Part shown: piece after piece, positions 8,724 through 15,792 of the stretch
Position numbering within the stretch: the first letter of the stretch is position 1
Layout of the letters: each line of letters begins with the position of its first letter
IMG/VR virus record: IMGVR_UViG_3300032267_000958
Span: 1 to 29,599 of that record
Origin: a virus
Strand: one strand, 5' to 3'
DNA length: 29,599 nucleotides
The notes under the pieces: model-generated
Databases searched by the model: none
What the model was told of the DNA's origin: nothing
The model's input: only the letters and a program-made list of their open reading frames with translations
Program-made: the position numbers and the translations under genes

Positions 8724-11700
8724 TTATACTCTCCGCGTGGCTGTGGTATTTTGCAACAATGCTTGGCTGATTGCGCTGTTAGTTCGAGATAATTGCTGTG
8801 GTACATAGTTGTCAATCTCATCTCTGATAATAAAACGCATCTCACCGTCTTTGCTTGGCGCTTGGCTGATTGTCGCTGATGTGTGATTTTCAAATACGAT
8901 GTTGACGTTGCCGCCGCCATTGCCTTTTTTGCTCACATCATCAAGAGTACGATCAAGGCGTTTTGCGGTATACTCAGGTAAGACGCGCTCACCTTTTTGC
9001 AAATTCCACGTGCCGGAATCAGGCACAGACATGATGCCGTCATGCGCTTGACCAACGGGATTTTTGATAGCCATCAAATCACTGACAATGCTTGCAGTGG
9101 CAGCAGCGACCGACACCATCGCCCCCAAATTCATAGGAAATGGATTAGCGGCTGCCATTGCAATACCGGTATTGATTGCCATTAATGAGCGGGCAATGTT
9201 AACGCCCTTCTCGATGGCAAACATATAACGGTACGCCTTGCTATGCTCGCCCATTGTAGCTTTAAGCGATGCGGTAATACTGCCAAGCACCTGTTGTCCT
9301 TGACTCATCGCCAACAAATTAGACTCGTTTGCATATGCTTTATCGATCGCTAACATTGCGTCTTTATGCTGTTGCTTAGATATAACTTCAGCTTTCAAGG
9401 CATTATCAACAATTTGCTGACGAGCGACATATTGATCTTGCAGTGACTGCCATTCGCTAGTGCCAGACATAGTAGCATTTAGATTATTGAACCCAGTTGC
9501 TGCTTCACGCTGTACACGCTGCGCTTCAGTTTCTGTACGCCCTTTTATAGCTGCCGCCATTTCATCTTTTTGAGATGGATTAAGGTCTTTTCTATTTGCC
9601 AAGGCGTTGATTTGCTTTTGACCTTCTTGACGTATGCGCTCAAGCTCAGACTTTGAGTAATCAGTAATGTTAGCAAGCTCAGACTCAAACCCAGCGCGCA
9701 ATTGACGCAATGTCTCTTGCTCTTTGGCATTAATCTCATTGATTCTTGCCGTGACAAGGTCTTTATGCAAGCCAACGGTAAGCCTAGTTTCACGTCTTTC
9801 GATTTCAGCATTGTTTTTAATGCGCTCTTCTTCAGTCTGCTGCCATTCTGTCGCTCTTTGAAATTTAACATCATATTCAAGCTGTGCCTTTTCGTTTGCA
9901 TTTTTAAACCGTGCATTTTCTTGAATAATTAACTCTCGTTGCAGTTTGGCATTATTGACCTTGGCAATTTCTTTCAGTTTGTTTTGATGCTCAATCGTGC
10001 GCTTGGCGTCTTCGTTGGCATATTCAGCCTTGAGCTTTTCTTGCAAATCAAGTTGCTCTTTAGCGGCTCGTTCAGCTTCTTTAGCTTGTTGCTGAGCATC
10101 TTTAGCGGCTTCTGCTTGTTGCTGTGCGATTAGCTGCGATGTTTCATCCTGCGCTCTTGTATAAGGTGATTTGATACCGCTTGAACCACCTTTAATACCT
10201 TTTGATGCTGGTGATTGGTGCAATAAGTCAACTGATAAACCATCAGCAAATAAAACGCGCTGAACGTAACCACCGCCTTTGCTATCGTAGAATGACTTAA
10301 TGTCTTTGATAGCAACTTTGGTGGTGATTGGTGTACCAACTGGCATCGCAAAATCGATGCCGCGATGGTATTTGGATGCGCCCGTAACGCCAATGTCACC
10401 ACGATAACCGTAATCCGATGTTTTGCGATAGGCGGTCAAGGGTTTGCCGTCGGCTTGAAAACGTGCTAGTTCAGCCGAGGTCAATCGACGACCACCGCCA
10501 GATGCGCGGATATCCAAATGCGCGCCGCTACCAATGCCGCTGTTGCCGCTGATACCAACCAATCTAGCTTGTTCATTTGCTAGTTTTGCCGTAGCTTTGG
10601 CATTTTTTTCTTTGGCTTCGGCTTCGTCTTTGAGCGCTTTGCCCGTTTTGCCCGTGGAATTTTTTAGTTTTTCGGACTGGATGTTTAAGTTAGTTAAAGT
10701 GCTAACCAAATTACTACCAGTCGGATTTGTCCCTAGTTTGTTAACTTTTTCCATCAGCCCATTGGTCGCATCGATGCGCTGCTGGATTTGTACCGCAGTA
10801 AATGCCACGTCAGCGCCCATTCTGACAGGCGTAAAAAACGCATTTTTTGCAAGCTGTAATGTGGCAAATGGGCTTTTAAAATCCACACCATCGGTTATTT
10901 TGCCCAGCTCCGAAAACGCTGTATGTAACCCGCGTACCCCGTCAATCATAATGCCAATGATGGACACAGCGGCTATACCGGTATTGGCAATTAACTTAAA
11001 GCCATCGGCCATGCCTTGTCCGGCTTTTGCGGATTGCTCTTTAAGCTTGGCATCTTTGACTAACTCAACTGCCAAATCGCGCAAAACTGGCATAAATGCT
11101 TGGGCGATTTGGTTTTTTGCCCCTTGTACAGATAAGTCTAAAAGTTCAGTTGAGGTTTTTAATTCTTGGGTCGCGCGGATGGTTTTTTCATCCATTGTGG
11201 CGCCGGCATTTTCGGCGGCAGTTGCCCAAAGGTCGAAGCCTTTGCCGCCGTCTTTAAGGTATGGGATTAGTGCTGATGCTTCATCCGCCACAGACTCCAT
11301 GTAAAAAATCATTTCCGACTGTGACAAATTGGCTTTTTGTAAGCTGTCGAAATACAACTGCAACGCATCGGGACCTGACAAATTGCGGAATTGGTCAGCA
11401 GTAACTTTGACTTGCGGGGCGATATTTTCAAAAAAATCCGCCATTTCGCCGCCGCCGGTGGTCAGAAAATCACCGACTTTGTCTTGCGTATCTTTAAAGA
11501 TGTCGCCAAGTTTATCGGTCTCAATACCCATGACCTTGGCAGCGACGACATATTTTTGAATATTTTCGACGGTAGTGTTTGCTATGTAAGCTGTTTTTGT
11601 CAGCTCAGCGGTCATCTCGATTTGGTTTTTGATGAGTGCGCCAATGGCTGCACTGGCGACGCCAATGGCAATGGCAACATAGCCATAGGCAGCTTTGGCT

Positions 11701-12038
11701 TTATCTGCAAAACCAGTGGTTGCACGCTCTTGCTGTGCAATCAAGTCAACTTGTTGTTGCGCATTTGCGCGCGCTTGGGCAATGTAGCGCTGCTCATCGG
11801 CAGTATTAAATCGCGCAGCACGAATACGCTCGACTTCGTCAGTCAATGCCATTTCGATGCGGCGATGCTCAGACGCATATTGCCGCTCGATTTGCAGACG
11901 TGACTGCGCTTGTTGTTGCTGTTCGCGTTGTAATTGTGCGGCAGCTCGTCGACTGGTAGTGCTGACGTTCTGAATTTCTTGTTGAAAACGGGCAGAGTTA
12001 GCACTGATTTCAATGTCTAGACGTGATAAGACAGCCAT
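8724..12038 (-). CDS. Tail tape measure protein with embedded M23-like domain
   Basis: The product of about 1104 residues is alpha-helical. It has an N-terminal coiled coil rich in Q/R/E, hydrophobic stretches near residues 110-130, a middle module, a second long coiled coil (about 640-860), and a hydrophobic region near 960-1010. It sets tail length and is ejected with the DNA. A metallopeptidase M23-like stretch lies around residues 520-615 (Y-H-R-G-I-D-F-A-M-P-V-G-T-P near 557, D-L-L-H-Q-S near 607), but the last H-x-H motif is not seen. I chose ATG 12038, preceded by AAGGAGTTGGAA, over a TTG two codons earlier. The gene follows the chaperone pair, as expected, although a zinc-ribbon gene is inserted between. 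Confidence 0.92.
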   Translation of the reverse strand: MAVLSRLDIEISANSARFQQEIQNVSTTSRRAAAQLQREQQQQAQSRLQIERQYASEHRRIEMALTDEVERIRAARFNTADEQRYIAQARANAQQQVDLIAQQERATTGFADKAKAAYGYVAIAIGVASAAIGALIKNQIEMTAELTKTAYIANTTVENIQKYVVAAKVMGIETDKLGDIFKDTQDKVGDFLTTGGGEMADFFENIAPQVKVTADQFRNLSGPDALQLYFDSLQKANLSQSEMIFYMESVADEASALIPYLKDGGKGFDLWATAAENAGATMDEKTIRATQELKTSTELLDLSVQGAKNQIAQAFMPVLRDLAVELVKDAKLKEQSAKAGQGMADGFKLIANTGIAAVSIIGIMIDGVRGLHTAFSELGKITDGVDFKSPFATLQLAKNAFFTPVRMGADVAFTAVQIQQRIDATNGLMEKVNKLGTNPTGSNLVSTLTNLNIQSEKLKNSTGKTGKALKDEAEAKEKNAKATAKLANEQARLVGISGNSGIGSGAHLDIRASGGGRRLTSAELARFQADGKPLTAYRKTSDYGYRGDIGVTGASKYHRGIDFAMPVGTPITTKVAIKDIKSFYDSKGGGYVQRVLFADGLSVDLLHQSPASKGIKGGSSGIKSPYTRAQDETSQLIAQQQAEAAKDAQQQAKEAERAAKEQLDLQEKLKAEYANEDAKRTIEHQNKLKEIAKVNNAKLQRELIIQENARFKNANEKAQLEYDVKFQRATEWQQTEEERIKNNAEIERRETRLTVGLHKDLVTARINEINAKEQETLRQLRAGFESELANITDYSKSELERIRQEGQKQINALANRKDLNPSQKDEMAAAIKGRTETEAQRVQREAATGFNNLNATMSGTSEWQSLQDQYVARQQIVDNALKAEVISKQQHKDAMLAIDKAYANESNLLAMSQGQQVLGSITASLKATMGEHSKAYRYMFAIEKGVNIARSLMAINTGIAMAAANPFPMNLGAMVSVAAATASIVSDLMAIKNPVGQAHDGIMSVPDSGTWNLQKGERVLPEYTAKRLDRTLDDVSKKGNGGGNVNIVFENHTSATISQAPSKDGEMRFIIRDEIDNYVPQQLSRTNSAISQALLQNTTATRRV

Positions 12039-12065
12039 TTCCAACTCCTTAAATGATGGGTAATA

Positions 12066-12093
12066 AAAAACCCCATCAAGTGACGGGGTTTTT
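12066..12093 (-). terminator. Intrinsic terminator after the zinc-ribbon gene
   Basis: AAAAACCCC (12066-12074) pairs with GGGGTTTTT (12085-12093); inner TCA/TGA can extend the stem. On the minus strand it ends in six T. It is a near copy of the hairpin at 17131-17160 (shared GGGTAATAAAAAA flank and ATCA-GTGA loop). Confidence 0.8.
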
Positions 12094-12107
12094 CAATTAG
12101 GTGTTTT

Positions 12108-12800
12108 TTAATGCTTCCATTCGAGTCCAGCAGTATCAAAATCAAACTGGGTGCGCGGCTCTTGAAAAAATGGTGCTTCAATAATAACTTTTTTGGATGT
12201 TTTTAACTTTTTAATAAAGGCATCTTCACCCGATGCCAAAAAGACAACATCATTTTTGCCAGCATCTGCTTCATTGACCGTGTAAGTTTTCACAGCCTCA
12301 TTATCAAATTTAACCGATATCTCACAGCCATCATAGCTGCAATGAAATTGACCCTTATCAATGCTAAACATCACATCATTACCCTGGCCTTTGTTGCGCA
12401 GCATGATATGAAAATGCGACTCACCCTGATAAGGGAATTGGAAATTTGCACTATTTAACGATGTTGCATTAGCAAAATAGCTGGTATTGCCACGCATTTT
12501 GTCAACGTCGCTGTCATAGCGCCAATTTGATGCCGTCGTTGGCTTTTCGGTTGGTGTTGCTTGGGCAACTGACGCATTATCTGTTAATGGTTGAGCAGTG
12601 TTTTGCGTAGTTGTTGGCTGTGTGGATGTTTCGCCACTACATGACTTAACCATTGCCCAAACAATCGAAAATAAAATAATACCTACAATGATGTTTAAAA
12701 TCGGTGATGAGCGTTTTATTTTTGCCCCACAATTTGGGCATTGTGTGGCATTCTTACTGACTTGATGACCACAATCTTTACATGTTGTTAATTTCGCCAT
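12108..12800 (-). CDS. Membrane-anchored zinc-ribbon protein (candidate moron)
   Basis: The 230-residue protein begins with C-K-D-C-G-H...C-P-N-C-G-A-K-I-K, a four-cysteine zinc ribbon (residues 7-27). A single membrane segment (about 32-50), a Thr/Gln/Pro/Ala-rich linker (about 55-95) and a C-terminal beta-rich domain of about 135 residues follow. The topology would place the ribbon in the cytoplasm and the C-terminal domain in the periplasm. I do not know a tail function for it. It sits between the chaperone genes and the tape measure, where lambda-like phages have no gene, with a terminator behind it and an inverted repeat over its start, which is moron-like. A role in host or superinfection control is a guess. 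Confidence 0.8.
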   Translation of the reverse strand: MAKLTTCKDCGHQVSKNATQCPNCGAKIKRSSPILNIIVGIILFSIVWAMVKSCSGETSTQPTTTQNTAQPLTDNASVAQATPTEKPTTASNWRYDSDVDKMRGNTSYFANATSLNSANFQFPYQGESHFHIMLRNKGQGNDVMFSIDKGQFHCSYDGCEISVKFDNEAVKTYTVNEADAGKNDVVFLASGEDAFIKKLKTSKKVIIEAPFFQEPRTQFDFDTAGLEWKH

Positions 12801-12842
12801 GCTGTAATCCTTTCTAGCAACAATTGTGTAAGATTACAGCAT
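12799..12842 (-). repeat. 11-bp inverted repeat covering the zinc-ribbon start codon
   Basis: ATGCTGTAATC (12799-12809) and GATTACAGCAT (12832-12842) are perfect inverted copies 22 bases apart. On the mRNA the second arm contains the start codon (ATG 12800) and the end of the AAGGA ribosome site, so read-through transcripts would fold and hide the start. Confidence 0.75.
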
Positions 12843-12852
12843 AAAACAAAAA

Positions 12853-13173
12853 TCAACTTCCATCAAACAACATTTTAGTCATTGCCTCGGTTTCAGCTCT
12901 TAGCCGATCAATCTCAGCTTCGCGCTCACGTTCAGCAGCGACCTCAGGTGATACTGGATGTGGATCAACAAACAGATAGTTCTTTAGCGGCATTGACTCG
13001 CCATCCATCCAATGTGTTGCCAATTGCAGTAGTTTTGCAAACTGGGCATCCATCCGATAATTGCCGAACGGGTCAATGCGGTCATACGCTATCCACTCTA
13101 TCAACTCATCGTTTGATAGCTCATTGGATAACTCATTAACCGTCTTACCCAGTTGCAGTGCTAACTTAAACAA
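12853..13173 (-). CDS. Tail assembly chaperone T portion (gpT-like, made as G-T frameshift fusion)
   Basis: The open frame encodes 106 residues from a TTG at 13173, but the same frame is open upstream to the slippery site at 13200-13206. The sequence (L-x-K-T-V-N-E-L-S-N-E-L-S, E-W-I-A-Y-D-R-I-D-P-F-G, then a charged helical tail) fits DUF4035 / lambda gpT-like chaperones. The frame is -1 relative to the G gene, and no good ribosome site precedes the TTG. I therefore read it as the 3' part of a fusion of about 233 residues: G codons 1-118, then nine linker codons, then this frame. G and GT proteins coat the tape measure during tail assembly. Confidence 0.85.
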   Translation of the reverse strand: MFKLALQLGKTVNELSNELSNDELIEWIAYDRIDPFGNYRMDAQFAKLLQLATHWMDGESMPLKNYLFVDPHPVSPEVAAEREREAEIDRLRAETEAMTKMLFDGS

Positions 13174-13206
13174 AAACCGCCGATTAGGGCGGTTTAGGAG
13201 TTTTTT
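13174..13206 (-). promoter_or_regulatory. Programmed -1 ribosomal frameshift site (G/GT)
   Basis: The minus strand carries the heptamer A-AAA-AAC (13206-13200) in the zero frame of the G gene (GAA AAA AAC TCC TAA), two codons before its stop. A 4-base spacer is followed by a stem AAACCGCC/GGCGGTTT (13195-13188 with 13181-13174) and a 6-base loop. Slippage leads straight into the T frame. The hairpin plus TTTTT could also act as a weak terminator. Confidence 0.85.
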
Positions 13207-13553
13207 TCGGCTTCATCCACTTTTTCAACGGTGATGCCGTTGTATTCGTTGTACGCGTTGAACACAGGCATGACGATACTTGCTGGATAGTTGGCGATGG
13301 CAGCGATGTCTTCGTCTTTATATAGGCGCTCGCCTTTTTCATCCACGACGGCATTGGCAAAAATCACTGCGCGAAATGGTTGCTTTGTTTTGTTTTTACC
13401 AAAACTTGCATCTTCCATCGCTTCGCGCTCAGCGACGGTTTGGATTTTGACATTGACGTCGCCGCCCAATGCGGGTACATACACAGACTTAAATGATACT
13501 TGAGATGCGGCAGCGATAGCCGATGCGATAGCAGCTTTTGATAATAGGGCCAT
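13194..13553 (-). CDS. Tail assembly chaperone G-like protein
   Basis: The 119-residue product starts at ATG 13553 after an AAGGA site. It lies between the tail tube and tape measure genes, the canonical place of lambda gpG. It has a Q-x-V-A-E-R-E-A-M-E-D-A segment and ends D-E-A-E-K-N-S, with the slippery heptamer inside the last codons. G is the major chaperone form and the frameshifted GT the minor form; the ratio matters for tail assembly in lambda. Assignment rests on position, size and the frameshift architecture more than on strong motifs. Confidence 0.85.
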   Translation of the reverse strand: MALLSKAAIASAIAAASQVSFKSVYVPALGGDVNVKIQTVAEREAMEDASFGKNKTKQPFRAVIFANAVVDEKGERLYKDEDIAAIANYPASIVMPVFNAYNEYNGITVEKVDEAEKNS

Positions 13554-13608
13554 GATAATATCCTTGGTTTATAGGTATTTAGTGGGTTAAAAGATTGAAA
13601 GGTCAAAA

Positions 13609-13628
13609 ACCCAGCGTTATGGCTGGGT
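13609..13628 (-). terminator. Terminator hairpin at the end of the tail tube gene
   Basis: ACCCAGC (13609-13615) pairs with GCTGGGT (13622-13628), 6-base loop, followed on the minus strand by five T. The tail tube stop codon lies in the loop. It would cut transcription between tube and chaperone genes unless antiterminated. Confidence 0.7.
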
Positions 13629-14057
13629 CAATGATGTGGTGATTGGTGTCACGTTTGAGATGGTAAGCGTGCCTTTTTTACGCAGTTTTTGCGTTTTAGT
13701 TTCGGTGACCTCTTCCCAACTCATTAACTGTGCATCAAAAGTCTTACCTTGTTTTGCTTCGACCAGCCAATATTCAAAATGCCCGTAGCTGTTGTCTTCA
13801 AACATTTGGTCAAGTTTTAAGTGGGTTGGGTCTTTCGGGTCGTATACCACTTCAATTTCAATATCGCCATTTTTCTTAAAGCCGACAATCGCATACTCTT
13901 CCTGACGACTATTAGTATCGGTGATTTCGTCTTTGACTTTCTCTTGAGTTGGCGGCGCAGCTTTTTGCAAGTGAGGGATTTGTTTATAACCGATTTTGTC
14001 GCCGACAGTGTCGAGACCAAGGGTATAAAAACTATCAACTAAATTTTCTTTTGCCAT
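13617..14057 (-). CDS. Major tail tube protein
   Basis: The 146-residue protein has the organisation of siphophage tube proteins: a hydrophilic N-terminal arm (P-P-T-Q-E-K-V-K-D-E-I-T), F-K-K-N-G-D-I-E-I-E-V-V-Y-D, and a final beta segment K-G-T-L-T-I-S-N-V-T-P. It lacks the extra Ig-like domain of lambda gpV. It follows the DUF3168 tail terminator and precedes the chaperones, as is standard. Hexameric rings of this protein would form the tail shaft. Note the hairpin over its stop codon. Confidence 0.87.
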   Translation of the reverse strand: MAKENLVDSFYTLGLDTVGDKIGYKQIPHLQKAAPPTQEKVKDEITDTNSRQEEYAIVGFKKNGDIEIEVVYDPKDPTHLKLDQMFEDNSYGHFEYWLVEAKQGKTFDAQLMSWEEVTETKTQKLRKKGTLTISNVTPITTSLTQP

Positions 14058-14067
14058 GTGTTAGCTC

Positions 14068-14427
14068 CTAAAAGGTTGTACCCCAGACATGGACGTCTAA
14101 GGATTGGCGGAAAATCTTTGGGTTGGGGTCAGGAATAGATTGACGGCTGCCAATCTCGGCTTTAATGTTGTTGAGCGCATTGATGACTTGTAGCATCAAC
14201 ACGTCAGTATCGCTATACGATGGGCTATACACATCAATTTGCATCAATGCGTATTCATGCCCTTCAAAACCATCATTACTGTTTTCTGGGTTGCTAGATA
14301 CTAACGTATAGACAATATAGCTTTGCCCAGCAATGGTTTTGGATTGGCTTTCAGGGACAATGACAGGATAGACGCGCCCAGCAACAAGCGGACTTAATGT
14401 CTGAAAAATCAATTTGCTTGCGTTCAT
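14068..14427 (-). CDS. Tail terminator / completion protein, DUF3168 family
   Basis: The 119-residue protein has V-x-G-R-V-Y-P, Q-S-Y-I-V-Y-T-L-V-S and M-Q-I-D-V-Y-S-x-S-Y-S-D-T-D, the core of DUF3168 (lambda gpU-like fold). These proteins cap the finished tail tube and dock it on the head. It overlaps the upstream HK97 gp10-like gene by four bases and is followed after 10 bases by the tube gene. Confidence 0.87.
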   Translation of the reverse strand: MNASKLIFQTLSPLVAGRVYPVIVPESQSKTIAGQSYIVYTLVSSNPENSNDGFEGHEYALMQIDVYSPSYSDTDVLMLQVINALNNIKAEIGSRQSIPDPNPKIFRQSLDVHVWGTTF

Positions 14428-14885
14428 GGGCTGCCTGTTAATTTATCAATGCGCTTGTGCATTTCATCTTTAAAGCGCTCAACTACTTGCTGCCAAGTCT
14501 GCTCAAAGGCGGGTCGTAAAAACGGTATAGCTGCCATGTTTGAGTTGCCATGCTCGACAAAATGCCAATAGTACGGGTAAGGCGCTGAGCGGTTTTTCTT
14601 ACCAACGCGGATAGTGACAGTTGGGTCAAGCCTGTCTTTAAGTCGTTGGCGCTTGACGCTGTTTTTCATGGTACCGGGTTGGATAAGCGTGTATTCACCC
14701 GTCTTGCTGTTGCGTAGATTGTGCGCAGCTTCAGACACTGCTGCATTTTCTTTGGCTTTTTTCATCATGGGCAAAGATGCTGCCATAAGTGACTGCTCAA
14801 TGACTTTACGCTTCATGATGTCGGTCAGCTCAGCAAGTTTATCGTCCAGATCGTCAAGTCCTTGGATTTCAAATGTCATATCCAT
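14424..14885 (-). CDS. HK97 gp10-like head-tail morphogenesis protein
   Basis: The 153-residue protein starts with F-E-I-Q-G-L-D-D-L-D-D-K-L and continues with a long charged helix and W-H-F-V-E-H-G, hallmarks of the HK97 gp10 family. Members join head and tail (neck/tail completion). Its ATG shares one base with the stop of the head closure gene (TAATG) and its stop overlaps the DUF3168 start, so this is a translationally coupled connector block. Confidence 0.88.
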   Translation of the reverse strand: MDMTFEIQGLDDLDDKLAELTDIMKRKVIEQSLMAASLPMMKKAKENAAVSEAAHNLRNSKTGEYTLIQPGTMKNSVKRQRLKDRLDPTVTIRVGKKNRSAPYPYYWHFVEHGNSNMAAIPFLRPAFEQTWQQVVERFKDEMHKRIDKLTGSP

Positions 14886-15214
14886 TATTTTTGCTCACAT
14901 AACACCATAATTTTTTTATCAGCGGGTACCGGCATCACACTGGCCACTGTGTAGGTTTGGTTGGTCTCAATCAGCCGGATTTTGTCCGTGGATTGGATAT
15001 CGGTTTCTATATCGACATAAAGTTTGGCAGTGATGTTGACGCCTTGCACTTTGCCTGTGATAGCCGCGTTGGCTGATATTGGTAGCCACTCGCAAAATAC
15101 GGTAGAAACGACTGACGGTTCACCATCAACCGGTTCGCCATAGTCATTGGTGGTAGCAATTGAGCGCAAAATCTCGATTGGCGTTTTAAGTTGATTGCGA
15201 CTGAGACGTGCCAT
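14885..15214 (-). CDS. Head closure (stopper) protein, SPP1 gp16-like
   Basis: The 109-residue protein matches head-tail adaptors: an N-terminal P-I-E-I-L-R-S, D-Y-G-E-P-V-D-G, and a beta strand E-C/W-L-P-I-S region ending in a short C-terminal strand (I-M-V-L-C-E). It would close the portal channel after DNA packaging. The first 29 bases overlap the small membrane-protein gene at 15186-15350 in another frame. Confidence 0.83.
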   Translation of the reverse strand: MARLSRNQLKTPIEILRSIATTNDYGEPVDGEPSVVSTVFCEWLPISANAAITGKVQGVNITAKLYVDIETDIQSTDKIRLIETNQTYTVASVMPVPADKKIMVLCEQK

Positions 15215-15350
15215 GCTTCACCTTATTTTTTGCATTTTTTTGGTTATTCGCCATCCGCCAAAACGGTATTGCGACAGTGACAAACATAACGATCGCAATC
15301 AGCCCAATGAAACCAACGGCTATCAGTAGATAAAAGATAAGCTCTAGCAT
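15186..15350 (-). CDS. 54-residue single-span membrane protein
   Basis: ATG 15350 directly follows the stop of the connector gene, with GGGGGTG as ribosome site, and reads 54 codons to TAA at 15186. Residues 3-30 are strongly hydrophobic (L-I-F-Y-L-L-I-A-V-G-F-I-G-L-I-A-I-V) and the rest is basic and polar (N-N-Q-K-N-A-K-N-K-V-K-H). It is therefore a small type-I or II membrane protein with a positive cytoplasmic tail, inside the head-connector block. Its end overlaps the head closure gene by 29 bases. I do not recognise the family. Nothing else explains the otherwise uncoded 136 bases here. Confidence 0.65.
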   Translation of the reverse strand: MLELIFYLLIAVGFIGLIAIVMFVTVAIPFWRMANNQKNAKNKVKHGTSQSQST

Positions 15351-15659
15351 TTACACCCCCATCCGTCGGTATTTGCTGATAAGCCGCTCAAACGCGGGAT
15401 TATCATAAATTTGCTCTGCTTGTTGGCTGCCACGGTAGTCATACAGTGAGCCAATCATCAGTAAAATGGCTTGTCGTAGCGGCGCTTTAAGCTCGCCGTT
15501 TTCATTGATACATTTGACGTCATCAAGTGAACGGTCAATAGTGTCCTCGACGCTGGTAATCGCCGTTGGTATCAAGCTAGAAATATAATCATCATTAACC
15601 GTATGAGTGATTGCCAAATGTTTTTTGACTTCAGCAAGGGTGATTTCTGGGTTAATCAT
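15351..15659 (-). CDS. gp6-like head-tail connector (adaptor)
   Basis: The 102-residue protein opens with I-T-L-A-E-V-K-K-H-L, followed by D-D-Y-I-S-S-L-I-P-T-A-I-T-S-V-E and Y-D-Y-R-G, the all-helical fold of HK97 gp6 / phage DNA-packaging adaptors. Twelve or so copies attach under the portal. It is the first gene after the capsid gene, with a strong terminator in between at 15730-15760. Confidence 0.88.
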   Translation of the reverse strand: MINPEITLAEVKKHLAITHTVNDDYISSLIPTAITSVEDTIDRSLDDVKCINENGELKAPLRQAILLMIGSLYDYRGSQQAEQIYDNPAFERLISKYRRMGV

Positions 15660-15729
15660 GATTAGATTCTCAATTACTACATATAGTGGTTAAGCTGCTC
15701 ATAAAAGACACAACATATAGATTTAACAA

Positions 15730-15760
15730 AAAAAAGCCTATCGATCTGACAGGCTTTTTT
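15730..15760 (-). terminator. Strong intrinsic terminator after the capsid gene
   Basis: AAAAAAGCCT (15730-15739) pairs with AGGCTTTTTT (15751-15760) around 11 bases; on the minus strand eight T follow. The surrounding 133-bp gap between capsid and connector genes otherwise shows nothing I can name. Confidence 0.85.
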
Positions 15761-15792
15761 GGGTAAGGGACTGATTTAGACCAGTCTTTTGG

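Noticed and set aside
10534-11304. Long plus-strand frame (256 codons) opposite the tape measure
   Set aside because: Low-complexity Ser/Ala/Leu composition expected from the reverse of an alanine-rich helical gene, no ribosome site and no motif.
13173-13173. Independent TTG start for the T chaperone
   Set aside because: No ribosome site before it, and the frame continues upstream to a perfect slippery site; a frameshift fusion explains it better.
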